DNA of 64,000 nucleotides, taken from Shewanella sp. Isolate11 (GTDB lineage Bacteria; Pseudomonadota; Gammaproteobacteria; Enterobacterales; Shewanellaceae). The first letter of the stretch is position 1. The number at the start of each line of letters is the position of its first letter. Of this stretch, positions 28,644 through 38,006 are shown one piece after another. The stretch covers positions 62,001 to 126,000 of the forward strand of contig NZ_JAKEVF010000004.1 in the NCBI RefSeq assembly GCF_022398315.1. The letters are read 5' to 3'. Made by a program: the position numbers and the translations under genes. The notes below the pieces were generated by a model. The model had not been told where the DNA came from. It made no database searches and worked only from the letters and a program-made list of their open reading frames with translations.

Positions 28644-30485
28644 ATGGATAAAACCCTCGAAAAAATCTTAGGTCGTTGGCTAAAACAGCAAAAGTCGGCT
28701 TGCGGCATCTACCTTAATTTAAGTGTGTTATTTGGTGTGCTTACTGGCTTAGCCTTAGTGTTGCAAGCGTATCTGCTGGCTAGCATGTTGCAGGGGATGA
28801 TTATCGACTCCTTGCCTAAAACCCAGTTTATGACCGAGTTTTACCTGCTGGCAGGGCTAATTGTGTTGCGCGCCTTGCTGGCTTATGGGCGAGAGCGCAT
28901 CAGTTTTAAGGCGGGCTGTTTGCTGCGCGGTGCTATCCGTAAAGCTGTGCTGGATAAACTCACTGAACTGGGGCCTGTGTATATCAAAGGAAAACCCGCA
29001 GGCAGCTGGGCCAGTATCGTGTTGGAGCAGGTGGAAGACCTACAGGACTTCTATGCTAAGTATCTGCCGCAGATGATGTTGGCTGGATTTATTCCTTTGA
29101 CCATTCTGGCGGTGGTATTTCCTATCAACTGGGCGGCGGGGATTATCTTATTGGCGACCGCGCCGTTAATCCCGCTATTTATGATCTTGGTGGGCATGGG
29201 GGCAGCCGATGCTAATCGCAAAAATTTCAGTGCCTTGGCCAGACTCAGTGGCCACTTTATGGATCGTTTAAAGGGCCTTGAAACCATCAAGCTGTTCTAT
29301 CGTGGTGATAGTGAAGTGAAGGCGATTGAAACCGCTTCAGAGGAGTTGCGTAGCCGCACCATGTCTGTGCTGCGGATGGCATTTTTAAGCTCAGCTGTGT
29401 TGGAGTTTTTCGCCGCCGTATCGATTGCCGTGCTGGCGGTTTATTTCGGTTTCAGCTTTTTAGATCATCTCGACTTTGGGCATTACGGCGTAGGGCTGAC
29501 CTTATTTACCGGCCTATTTGTACTTATCTTAGCTCCTGAGTTTTATCAGCCTCTGCGGGATCTTGGTACACATTATCATGCTAAGGCGCAGGCGGTTGGT
29601 GCGGCAGAAGCCTTAATGGAACTGTTGCAACATCAAAATCAGGCGCAAACCCAAAACCAAAACCAAAACCAAAGCCAAAATCAAAACCAAGCCGACTCGA
29701 CTGAGCATGGGGCTAAGCCATTAATGAGCCTAGCGCCGCTGACGGTGAAGTTGCGTGATGTGCGCGTGTGTAGTCTGCAAGGCCAGCCACTCATAGGGCC
29801 AATTAATCTTGATATCGAAGCCGGAGAACAACTGGCCGTGGTGGGGCCGAGCGGTGCAGGTAAAACCACCTTGCTCAATATGCTGTTAGGCTTTTTGCCT
29901 TATGAGGGTAGCGTGTTGATAAATGATATCGAGCTGAGTCAATTAGACAAAGTGAGTTATCGCCGTCAGCTTGCCTGGTTAGGGCAAGAGCCGCAGCTAT
30001 TTCATGGCTCGATTTTCGACAACGTTGCCATGAGCAATCCAGATATGAGTGAGGCAGAGGTGTACGCCTTGCTCGATAAAGCCAATATCGGCGACTTTGT
30101 GCGTCAGCAGGCGTTAGGTTTAGTGCATCCTATCGATGAGCAGAGTGCTGGTGTCTCGGTAGGGCAGGCGCAGCGTCTGTGTCTGGCCCGTGCGTTAGGA
30201 CAAGATGCCAAGCTGTTTTTGTTAGATGAACCGACTGCCAGCCTAGACAGTATTAGCGAACAATCGGTACTGACTGCATTGCAGCAAGCCACCGCCAAAG
30301 CAAGCTGCCTGATGGTGACTCATCGTTTAGATGCACTAAAACAGGCCAGTAAAATTGTGGTGTTAGATAATGGCGCAATAGTGCAGCAGGGGAGCTATCA
30401 AGCGCTGTTTAATCAGCCTGGACTGTTTCGTGATATGTGTCATGAGCTGCCCGTTGGTGGCTCGCTTGACGAAGGAGGACAGTAA
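28644..30485 (+). CDS. cydD: heterodimeric ABC exporter subunit CydD (cysteine/glutathione export)
   Basis: With CydC, exports cysteine and glutathione to the periplasm, needed for cytochrome bd and c maturation. The 613-residue protein has six membrane helices in the first 320 residues and a nucleotide-binding domain with Walker A GPSGAGKTT, signature VSVGQAQRLCLARAL and Walker B LFLLDEPTASLDS. A Gln/Asn-rich insert of about 20 residues (HQNQAQTQNQNQNQSQ) lies between the two domains and is encoded by a simple CCAAAA repeat. Its stop shares one base with the cydC start. Confidence 0.94.
   Translation: MDKTLEKILGRWLKQQKSACGIYLNLSVLFGVLTGLALVLQAYLLASMLQGMIIDSLPKTQFMTEFYLLAGLIVLRALLAYGRERISFKAGCLLRGAIRKAVLDKLTELGPVYIKGKPAGSWASIVLEQVEDLQDFYAKYLPQMMLAGFIPLTILAVVFPINWAAGIILLATAPLIPLFMILVGMGAADANRKNFSALARLSGHFMDRLKGLETIKLFYRGDSEVKAIETASEELRSRTMSVLRMAFLSSAVLEFFAAVSIAVLAVYFGFSFLDHLDFGHYGVGLTLFTGLFVLILAPEFYQPLRDLGTHYHAKAQAVGAAEALMELLQHQNQAQTQNQNQNQSQNQNQADSTEHGAKPLMSLAPLTVKLRDVRVCSLQGQPLIGPINLDIEAGEQLAVVGPSGAGKTTLLNMLLGFLPYEGSVLINDIELSQLDKVSYRRQLAWLGQEPQLFHGSIFDNVAMSNPDMSEAEVYALLDKANIGDFVRQQALGLVHPIDEQSAGVSVGQAQRLCLARALGQDAKLFLLDEPTASLDSISEQSVLTALQQATAKASCLMVTHRLDALKQASKIVVLDNGAIVQQGSYQALFNQPGLFRDMCHELPVGGSLDEGGQ
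29634..29690 (+). repeat. in-frame CCAAAA simple-sequence repeat in cydD
   Basis: Repeated CCAAAA/CCAAAG hexamers encode alternating Gln and Asn in the linker between the membrane and ATPase domains. The unit is six bases, so length changes keep the frame. Confidence 0.85.
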
Positions 30486-32317
30486 TGAGAACGCAAGGAT
30501 TGAAGCAGTTATTGCCTTTTCTTAAGCTGTTTAAACGTCAATGGCTAATGATGTTTGTCGGGCTGTTTTTAAGCATCACCACCTTGATGGCTGGTATTGG
30601 ACTATTGTCATTATCGGGCTGGTTTTTGTCGGCGACCGCAGTGGCGGGGTTGAGTGTGGTGACCGCGCAGGCGTTTAACTATTTTACTCCAGCGGGGGGC
30701 GTGCGATTCTTGTCGATTGCCCGTACCGCCAGTCGTTATGGCGAGCGCTTAGCCACCCATGAGGCAACCTTTAAGTTATTGACTGACTTGCGTAGCTGGA
30801 CGTGGCGTAAGCTGCTGCCCTTGAGTGCCAGTGATTTAAAGGGACTGCGCGGCGGCGATCTGCTCAACCGACTAGTGTCTGATATCGACACCTTAGATCA
30901 TCTCTATCTGCGTTTGATGACCCCCATGGCTGCGTCATTTTTGATGATTGCGGGTTTGTATCTGTTTTTAGGCTGGTTCGATACCGATTTGGCATTGACG
31001 CTGTGCAGTCTGTTGTTGCTGTTTTGCCTCTTGCTGCCGCTGCTGTTTTATCGTTTGGGCCATCAGCCGGGGATTGCGCAACTGGAGTGCAAACGTCATT
31101 TACGGGTGCAACTACTGCAGTATTTGCAAGGTCAGTCTGAGTTGACCTTGTTTGGTGCTCTAGGGCGTTTTCGCGCTGAACTCGACAGCGCCGAAGCGAG
31201 GCTGTTTAGCAGTCAGGCGGCGATGGCTCATGTCACCGCATTGAGTCAGGGGATGTTGGTGTTATGCCATGGATTTGCTGTAGTGGTGCTGTTTTATCTG
31301 GCCGCCGACGGGGTGGGTGATGCCCTGCCGCCTGGACCTATGTTGGCCTTAGTGGTGTTTATGACGCTTGCCTGTATCGAGATGTTGATGCCATTAGCTG
31401 GCGCATTTCAGCACCTGTCGGCTTGTGTGTGCGCCGCGACTCGGGTTAACGAAGTGGCATTACAAACGCCAAGCATCGTATTCGATAACCAAGCGCAACA
31501 TCAAGTTAGCCGCGGGGCGCTTGAGATAAAACAGCTTGGGTTTAGTTATCAATCCGCTAATGAAGATGTACTGGCGAATACTCAGCCGATAAATAAGGTG
31601 CTTGATGGCATAAATTTAACGATAAAAGCCGGCGAGAAAGTCGCATTATTGGGACAAACGGGCTGTGGCAAGTCGAGTCTGTTGGCGCTGATTTTACGTC
31701 AGTGGCAAGCGCAGCAGGGCGAGATTTTTCTCGATGATCGCCCTGTTGAGCAATACAGCGAGTCGGCGCTGCGACGTGGAATTTCGGTGATGAGCCAGCG
31801 TATCTATCTGTTTGCCGGAACCTTACGAGATAACTTAATCTTGGCGCAGTTAGGTGACTCAGATGAGCTGCAACAACTTAGCCGCGCCGATCGTAAAGCC
31901 AAGCGACAAGCCAATGATCATCTGCTGATTGAGGTGTTAAATCGCGTTGGGCTTAGCAGCTTAACTCAGGGAGAAAAGCCACTCGATACTTGGGTTGGCG
32001 AAGGTGGCCGACAACTCTCTGGTGGCGAGCAACGCCGTATTGGCGTAGCGCGCGTATTGTTACGTGATGCGCCATTGCTCTTGCTTGATGAACCCACAGA
32101 AGGCTTAGATCAGCGCACCGAGCGTGAGATCATGGCGCTGCTGCTTGAGTTTGCTAAAGATAAAACCCTATTGATGATCAGCCACCGCTTAACGGCCATG
32201 GCTAAGATGGATTGCGTGCACCTGATGGAGGCAGGAAAAATCCGCATCAGTGGCAGCCATCAGCAGTTGCTAGCGCAAGACGATTATTATCTGAGTCTGC
32301 ATCAGCAGCTGCATTAA
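30485..32317 (+). CDS. cydC: heterodimeric ABC exporter subunit CydC
   Basis: Partner of CydD. The 610-residue protein has an N-terminal six-helix membrane domain (to about residue 330) and an ATPase domain with GQTGCGKSS, LSGGEQRRIGVARVL and LLLLDEPTEGLDQ. The start codon overlaps the cydD stop (TAATG), so synthesis is coupled. A terminator follows. Confidence 0.94.
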   Translation: MRTQGLKQLLPFLKLFKRQWLMMFVGLFLSITTLMAGIGLLSLSGWFLSATAVAGLSVVTAQAFNYFTPAGGVRFLSIARTASRYGERLATHEATFKLLTDLRSWTWRKLLPLSASDLKGLRGGDLLNRLVSDIDTLDHLYLRLMTPMAASFLMIAGLYLFLGWFDTDLALTLCSLLLLFCLLLPLLFYRLGHQPGIAQLECKRHLRVQLLQYLQGQSELTLFGALGRFRAELDSAEARLFSSQAAMAHVTALSQGMLVLCHGFAVVVLFYLAADGVGDALPPGPMLALVVFMTLACIEMLMPLAGAFQHLSACVCAATRVNEVALQTPSIVFDNQAQHQVSRGALEIKQLGFSYQSANEDVLANTQPINKVLDGINLTIKAGEKVALLGQTGCGKSSLLALILRQWQAQQGEIFLDDRPVEQYSESALRRGISVMSQRIYLFAGTLRDNLILAQLGDSDELQQLSRADRKAKRQANDHLLIEVLNRVGLSSLTQGEKPLDTWVGEGGRQLSGGEQRRIGVARVLLRDAPLLLLDEPTEGLDQRTEREIMALLLEFAKDKTLLMISHRLTAMAKMDCVHLMEAGKIRISGSHQQLLAQDDYYLSLHQQLH

Positions 32318-32347
32318 TTGCTTATAGTGTTGAAGTCGCAGTATTAA

Positions 32348-32380
32348 AAAAGCCAGTTGATTAAGCAACTGGCTTTTATT
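32348..32380 (+). terminator. terminator after cydDC
   Basis: A 12-bp stem AAAAGCCAGTTG/CAACTGGCTTTT with a 6-nt loop and T-rich ends. It can work in both directions between convergent cydC and putA. Confidence 0.9.
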
Positions 32381-32388
32381 TATGGCTG

Positions 32389-32456
32389 AGCGAACGATTA
32401 CTCGGCTTTTGTTTAGCGAGCGATTACTCGGCTTTTGATTAGCGAACGATTACTCG
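32389..32456. repeat. 26-bp tandem repeat running through the putA stop codon
   Basis: Two full 26-bp units (32389-32414 and 32415-32440) and a 16-bp partial unit (32441-32456) share the core AGCG(A/G)ACGATTACTCG. The partial unit contains the last codons and stop of putA, so the 3' end of putA appears to have been duplicated twice downstream. Confidence 0.85.
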
Positions 32457-35400
32457 TCGCTGTCACCCAGTGATAATAGCGTCGCGTTACCACCGATAGC
32501 GGTGATGTTATTAGTGCGAGTCTTTTCAGTCACAAAACGAGTTAGGTAGTGCGGGCCACCGGCTTTAGGACCAGTACCCGATAGGCCTTGGCCACCGAAA
32601 GGCTGTACGCCAACTACTGCACCAATTTGGTTACGGTTGATGTAAACGTTACCGACATTGACCTTGTCAGCCAGCTCAAGGGCGTGGCTTTCGTTACGGC
32701 TGTGGATACCTAGCGTCAGGCCAAATCCTGTTGAATTGATCTCGTCGATCACCTTAGGTAGGTCGGCAGCCTTGTAGCGAATGATATGCAGGATTGGACC
32801 AAAGTGTTCTTTTTCCAATACCTTGATGGAATCGATTTCAACCGCAGTTGGCGCCACGAAATGACCATTCTCAGTACCTGCAGGCAACTCAAGCTGATTA
32901 ACCAAACGGCCAACCTGAGTAATGTGGTCGATATGTGCATTGAGGTTGGCTTTAGCCATTGCATCGATCACTGGGCCTACATCGGTTTTCACTGAACTTG
33001 GGTCACCAATGGTCAGTTCATTCATTGCGCCTTTCATTACGTCAATCACGCGCTCGGCGATATCTTCTTGTAGGAAGAGTACGCGAAGCGCAGAACAGCG
33101 TTGACCGGCACTGGTGAATGATGACGAAATGACATCGTTAACCACTTGCTCTGGCTGTGAGGTTGAATCCACCACCATGGCATTTTGACCACCGGTTTCG
33201 GCGATAAGTGGAATAATCGCGCCATTACGCTCAGCCAGTGTCATGTTGATGCGTTTTGCCGTTACGGTAGAACCGGTAAAGCACACGCCGCCAATACGCT
33301 CATCGGCAGTGATGGTGGCACCCACGGTCGCACCAGTACCTGGAAGGAACTGTAATGCTTCGGCTGGAATACCCGCTTGGTGAGCCAGTTGCACTGCGCG
33401 ATAACCGACAATAGAAGTTTGCTCTGCTGGCTTAGCTACCACGGTATTACCCGCTGCTAACGCCGCTGCAACTTGACCAAGGAAAATTGCTAATGGGAAG
33501 TTCCATGGGCTGATACAAACGAATACGCCGCGACCTTGCAGAAACAGCTCGTTAAGTTCACCCGTTGGGCCAGGAAGCAGTTCAGGCTTCTCCATCATTT
33601 TCTTGGCTTGCACAGCGTAGTAACGACAGAAATCAACTGCTTCACGTACTTCATCGATACCGTCTTGGATGCTCTTACCCGCTTCACGAGTACAAAGGGC
33701 GATCAACTCTTCGCGATTTTCTTCGAGTAAGTCGGCCAGTTTTTGTAGCGCGTTAGCACGTACAGCAACCGGAGTTGAACACCAAGAACCGAAGGCGTTG
33801 TGTGCGCTGGCAAGGGCTTGCTCAACCGCTTGATTGTTAGCAAAAGCCACTTTACCGACCATTTTAGTGGTGTCGAAAGGACTGACAACATCGATGGTTT
33901 CGCCGCTGAGGGTTTCACCGTTAACGATAGGGCCCGCTGTCCACTGTGTGGTTTTATATTTGTCTAATGCAGCGAAAAATGGCTCAGATTCAGAGATGAT
34001 GTTCATATTGATTCCCATAGAGTTTTTACGTTCTGCACCGAAAATATCGATCGGCTGAACTATCTTGTTATTGGCTAGGGTTTTAAAGCTTTGTAGGGTT
34101 GTTAAAGGGTGAACAACCAAAGATTCTATCGGTGTCTTAGGATCGACTAACTTGTGTACGAACGAGGTATTAGCGCCATTTTCTAGTAGGCGGCGCACCA
34201 AGTAAGGCAGTAGATCTTTATGGGCGCCTACAGGCGCATAGATACGCACTGTACTTACGCCGCTTTCGGCAAGTAGGGTGTCATAAAGCTCTTGACCCAT
34301 GCCGTGTAGACGTTGGAACTCATAGTTACGATCGCCCGCCATTGCGGTAATTGCCGCAACAGTTTGCGCATTATGGCTAGCAAATTGTGGGTAGATGGCA
34401 CCACGAGTCTTGTCTGATAGCAAATAGCGCGCACAGGCTAAGTAAGATACATCGGTTCCCGCTTTACGGGTATAAAGTGGGTAGCCAGCTTCACCGGCAA
34501 CTTGCGCCCATTTTAGTTCGCTGTCCCAATATGCGCCTTTTACCAAACGCACTGGAATTTCATCGCCTTGATCTTTAGATAGACGAGTTAACCAGCACAG
34601 AACTGGCAGGGCACGTTTTGAGTAGGCTTGCACCACAATGCCCAATAATCCCCAGCCTTTAGCTGCGTCAGAGTTATATACTTTTTTAAACAGTTTTAAT
34701 GAAAGCTCTAAACGGTCCACCTCTTCGGCGTCGATCGATACACCTACATTAAGGCTACGAGCTTGAGTCACTAACTTGATTAAAGTGTCGTAAAGTTCGG
34801 TTAGGGTGCGGTCTTCGTTAGCCACTTCATAACGTGGGTGCAGGGCCGACAGCTTGATTGAAATCGTCGGACGTGGCGCCTCGGTTTCGTCATATTGCTG
34901 CTCGCCAAGTGCACTAATAGCGTTAGAGTAATCTTCAAAGTATTTTTGTGCATCTTTCATCGTTAGCGCCGCTTCACCCAGCATGTCATAGCTGTGGGTG
35001 TAGCCGAGTTTGCGCTTGTCTACACTGTTTTTCAGCGCTTCTTGAACCGTGCGACCCAGTACAAACTGCTTACCCATGATCTTCATCGCTGCCAGCATGG
35101 CTTGGCGGATCACAGGCTCGCCTAAACGGTTAACGAGGCGGTTCAGTAAGCTACTAGGTTTACCATCGATATCTCTATCTAGAGTGATGATTTTGCCGGT
35201 TAGCATCAGGCCCCAAGTCGAAGCGTTAACTAAGGTTGAGTCACTCTTACTTAGGTGTTCGTCCCATTTAGCACCCGATAATTTATCTTCAATAAGCGCG
35301 TCAGCGGTAGCAGCATCAGGAATACGCAGTAAGGCTTCTGCGAGACACATCAGGATAATCCCTTCCTGAGTTTCTAAACTGTATTGCTGCAAGAAAGCGT

Positions 35401-35629
35401 CAATACCGACCATCAGGCCTTTCTTATCATACTGACGTACTTTTTTGACTAAGTCGTGGGCGCGTTGAGTGATTTGTTGGATTTCTGCTTCACTTGACGG
35501 AACAAGTTTGATCAGTTCACCGAGGTATTGCTCTTCATCGACAATATAGTTGTCCGTGATCGCTTTAAAAAGCTCATCGAGGGTAGCTGAGTCATAATGA
35601 CCAGTCAGAACTTCACTTGCTTTGAACAT
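32450..35629 (-). CDS. putA: bifunctional proline dehydrogenase / L-glutamate gamma-semialdehyde dehydrogenase
   Basis: Oxidises proline to glutamate in two steps, with electrons passed from FAD to quinone. The 1059-residue protein has a helical N-terminal arm and a PRODH barrel (RLVKGAYWDSELK, APVGAHKDLLPYLVRRLLENG). The aldehyde dehydrogenase half has Glu in IAETGGQNAMVV and catalytic Cys in FTSAGQRCSALR. It lacks the ribbon-helix-helix DNA-binding domain and the C-terminal extension of the 1320-residue enterobacterial PutA, so it should not autoregulate. ATG 35629 has a GGAAG ribosome site; the GTG at 35644 does not. Confidence 0.95.
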   Translation of the reverse strand: MFKASEVLTGHYDSATLDELFKAITDNYIVDEEQYLGELIKLVPSSEAEIQQITQRAHDLVKKVRQYDKKGLMVGIDAFLQQYSLETQEGIILMCLAEALLRIPDAATADALIEDKLSGAKWDEHLSKSDSTLVNASTWGLMLTGKIITLDRDIDGKPSSLLNRLVNRLGEPVIRQAMLAAMKIMGKQFVLGRTVQEALKNSVDKRKLGYTHSYDMLGEAALTMKDAQKYFEDYSNAISALGEQQYDETEAPRPTISIKLSALHPRYEVANEDRTLTELYDTLIKLVTQARSLNVGVSIDAEEVDRLELSLKLFKKVYNSDAAKGWGLLGIVVQAYSKRALPVLCWLTRLSKDQGDEIPVRLVKGAYWDSELKWAQVAGEAGYPLYTRKAGTDVSYLACARYLLSDKTRGAIYPQFASHNAQTVAAITAMAGDRNYEFQRLHGMGQELYDTLLAESGVSTVRIYAPVGAHKDLLPYLVRRLLENGANTSFVHKLVDPKTPIESLVVHPLTTLQSFKTLANNKIVQPIDIFGAERKNSMGINMNIISESEPFFAALDKYKTTQWTAGPIVNGETLSGETIDVVSPFDTTKMVGKVAFANNQAVEQALASAHNAFGSWCSTPVAVRANALQKLADLLEENREELIALCTREAGKSIQDGIDEVREAVDFCRYYAVQAKKMMEKPELLPGPTGELNELFLQGRGVFVCISPWNFPLAIFLGQVAAALAAGNTVVAKPAEQTSIVGYRAVQLAHQAGIPAEALQFLPGTGATVGATITADERIGGVCFTGSTVTAKRINMTLAERNGAIIPLIAETGGQNAMVVDSTSQPEQVVNDVISSSFTSAGQRCSALRVLFLQEDIAERVIDVMKGAMNELTIGDPSSVKTDVGPVIDAMAKANLNAHIDHITQVGRLVNQLELPAGTENGHFVAPTAVEIDSIKVLEKEHFGPILHIIRYKAADLPKVIDEINSTGFGLTLGIHSRNESHALELADKVNVGNVYINRNQIGAVVGVQPFGGQGLSGTGPKAGGPHYLTRFVTEKTRTNNITAIGGNATLLSLGDSDE

Positions 35630-35708
35630 AGTAATAACTTCCACCTGGACCTAATTTAGGGACAGTTTTAGCTTGAACAATATGTAAGTTAGGCGCTTAT
35701 CATTTTTT

Positions 35709-35745
35709 TTGTATACAATCTGGCGCCTTGTGCGCGGGGATTATA
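35709..35745 (-). promoter_or_regulatory. candidate putA promoter region with palindromic operator
   Basis: On the minus strand a TATAAT -10 box lies at 35745-35740, about 110 bases before putA; its -35 is weak. The palindrome TTGTATACAA (35709-35718) falls just after the predicted start site. It resembles operators of FadR-type GntR regulators, a placement suited to repression. The rest of 35630-35885 shows no gene. Confidence 0.35.
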
Positions 35746-35885
35746 CATACAAAATGTGATGAGGAACACTATTATGATATGGAATGTGAGCTTTGTTGAT
35801 TTTGGGCGAGACTAACTTGGCGCTAGCTCAGTGTATATCAGGGATTGGGGATATATAGGTTGAGAGAAATTAGCTGTAAAAACAA

Positions 35886-35916
35886 CAAAAAAGCCAGTGT
35901 ATTTTGACACTGGCTT
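35886..35916 (-). terminator. terminator of the SH3-domain gene
   Basis: A 10-bp stem AAGCCAGTGT/ACACTGGCTT with a 6-nt loop, followed in the minus direction by a U tract. Confidence 0.88.
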
Positions 35917-35938
35917 CGGCTTATAAATCAGTTTGGCT

Positions 35939-36514
35939 TTACCAACGATTTTTCTGACGACGACGTGGTCTTGGCAGATAAGCGATGATCACCCCTAGTA
36001 ATAAACCCACACCGGCGATAAGGCCGCCTTGCTTGAGCATTTCATAACGTTCATTGTTTTGCAGCTTAGCTAATTCGCTGGTGGCTTTGTTTCGTTCACG
36101 AGTCGCGGTTTCTAATTGCTGCTCTGCTCGTGACAATTGTGATTTTAGTTGGCTGATTAACTGTTGATCATCACCGGTTTGATTTGACAGTTTATCGAAA
36201 TCTGCCTGAACGCTATCAAGCTTGGCTTGTACTTCAGGAAGTTGAACTCGAAAACTCTTGCTGCTAGCAATAAACTCACTCTTAACCCAACCTTCGCGGC
36301 CTTTATGGTCAACGATTTTGCTGTAGTCGCCTTGGGTTTCACCTAAATAAGTAATAGGTTGGCCAGCTTCAACGCTGCCGACAATACGGTATTGAGTGCT
36401 AGGGCCACCAAGAACATAGGCGAAAACGTCATCTGAAATATAACGAGTTTGCTCAGCTGCGAAAAGCGAAGGTGATAGTAACATCACGACAATGATAGAT
36501 AAGAGTCTAAACAC
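35939..36514 (-). CDS. TIGR04211 family SH3-domain protein (YgiM-like)
   Basis: A 191-residue envelope protein. It has a signal peptide (to about residue 19), a bacterial SH3 domain (YISDDVFAYVLGGPSTQYRIVGSVEAGQ, EGWVKSEFI), a coiled coil near 90-150 and a C-terminal membrane helix near 160-180 with a basic end. The layout is that of E. coli YgiM, also near ygiF-glnE-hldE. Such proteins may bind cell-wall material; function is unproven. Confidence 0.87.
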   Translation of the reverse strand: MFRLLSIIVVMLLSPSLFAAEQTRYISDDVFAYVLGGPSTQYRIVGSVEAGQPITYLGETQGDYSKIVDHKGREGWVKSEFIASSKSFRVQLPEVQAKLDSVQADFDKLSNQTGDDQQLISQLKSQLSRAEQQLETATRERNKATSELAKLQNNERYEMLKQGGLIAGVGLLLGVIIAYLPRPRRRQKNRW

Positions 36515-36662
36515 TTTGAGTTCTCTTCAACGAAATATTGCCACATGCTAGGGATTTAGGGGGCTTTTTGCAAGAGGCGTTAGGGGGATATTTTTGTTGA
36601 ATGCTGTGAATTCAGCTGCTGTTAAGCCTTAAAAGTGGCTTGGGTATGCGACTTGATGCAAT

Positions 36663-36690
36663 AAAAAAGGAAGCCTAGGCTTCCTTTTTT
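36663..36690. terminator. bidirectional palindromic terminator near pit
   Basis: A perfect 28-bp palindrome runs from 36663 to 36690, with A and T runs of six at its ends, downstream of the pit stop. Confidence 0.9.
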
Positions 36691-36713
36691 GGTGTGCAGT
36701 AAGCGATGTCAGC

Positions 36714-37982
36714 TTAACTGAAGATACCTTTGATCATAAAGAAGAAGATGATCGATAAGCCGGCACCTGCAGGTAGGGTTACCACCCAAGACACTACGAT
36801 GTTACGTACTACGCCAATGTTAATTGCGGCGATACCACGTGCCATACCTACACCTAAAACCGCACCTACTAAGGTTTGCGTTGTAGAGATAGGTAGACCT
36901 GTACCTGATGCAATAACAACGGTAGAGGCTGCTGCTAACTCGGCTGCGAAACCACGGCTTGGAGTTAGGTGAGTAATGTTCTTACCAATGGTTTGCATAA
37001 CGCGCTTACCAAAGATCGCCAGACCCAATACGATACCAACCGCACCCAGTGGTAATACCCACCAGACCAGCGCCGCTTTACTGGAGATCTCACCGCCACT
37101 GTTAACCACTGAAACCACAGCGGCTAGAGGGCCGATGGCGTTAGCAACGTCGTTTGAACCATGAGCGAATGCCATACAACATGCCGTCACTACCATTAGG
37201 ATGGCAAAGACTTTTTCTACATTGCTGAATTGAGTCTTGTGATCGGCATTTGGGTTCATCTTCAAACGTCTGATAGCAATCATACCGCCGATAGCAACCA
37301 ATACCGCAACAGCAAAAGCTAGCGCATAGGCTTCACCGTTACTGAAGTGAAGACCAACGTGCTTAAGGCCTTTCTTGATGGTAACCAGAGACATAACAAA
37401 GCCAGCCAGTCCCATGTAAAAAGGGACATAACGTTTAGCGTTTTCAAGTGGATTTGCAGTATTGAAAATCAGCTTTTGTACGCTTTGGAATATGGTAAAG
37501 GCGATAAAACCTGAGATTGCAGGGGTAATAACCCAAGAACCCACGATACCGACAACCTTACCCCATTCCACAGAATCAGTGCTGACACCGACCGCGGCGA
37601 ACCCCACAATCGCACCTACGATTGAGTGAGTCGTCGATACTGGCCAACCTAATGCAGAAGCAACCACTAGCCAGATACCCGCGGCTAATAGTGAGCCAAT
37701 CATACCGTAGACCAGTAGCTCAGGTGAATCGACAAAGAAAGACGAGTCAATGATACCTTTACGAATGGTACTGGTAACTTCACCACCGGCAAGATAAGCG
37801 CCAGCGAACTCGAAGATCATTGCAATGATGATTGCTTGTTTAATTGTAATTGCGTTTGAACCTACAGAGGTTCCCATAGCATTAGCGACATCGTTTGCGC
37901 CAATACCCCACGCCATTAAAAATCCGAATGCGGCCGCGATGGCGATAAGCCATGGCCCATTGGTGACTAATACATCAACCAT
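36714..37982 (-). CDS. pit: low-affinity inorganic phosphate transporter, Pit family
   Basis: Inner-membrane phosphate permease (metal-phosphate/proton symport). The 422 residues form about ten to eleven membrane helices. Two family signatures are duplicated in the halves: GANDVANAMGTSVGS near residue 28 and GSNDVANAIGPLAAV near 279, each with a PVSTTHS- or PISTTQT-type motif (near residues 113 and 370). The PhoU-like TIGR00153 gene precedes it by 24 bases in the same operon. Confidence 0.94.
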   Translation of the reverse strand: MVDVLVTNGPWLIAIAAAFGFLMAWGIGANDVANAMGTSVGSNAITIKQAIIIAMIFEFAGAYLAGGEVTSTIRKGIIDSSFFVDSPELLVYGMIGSLLAAGIWLVVASALGWPVSTTHSIVGAIVGFAAVGVSTDSVEWGKVVGIVGSWVITPAISGFIAFTIFQSVQKLIFNTANPLENAKRYVPFYMGLAGFVMSLVTIKKGLKHVGLHFSNGEAYALAFAVAVLVAIGGMIAIRRLKMNPNADHKTQFSNVEKVFAILMVVTACCMAFAHGSNDVANAIGPLAAVVSVVNSGGEISSKAALVWWVLPLGAVGIVLGLAIFGKRVMQTIGKNITHLTPSRGFAAELAAASTVVIASGTGLPISTTQTLVGAVLGVGMARGIAAINIGVVRNIVVSWVVTLPAGAGLSIIFFFMIKGIFS

Positions 37983-38006
37983 GTTGATACCTTGATAACT
38001 TGTGTT

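Noticed and set aside
32450..35629. Possible truncation of putA
   Set aside because: Shorter than the enterobacterial protein but both catalytic domains are complete; a natural form without the DNA-binding domain is known.
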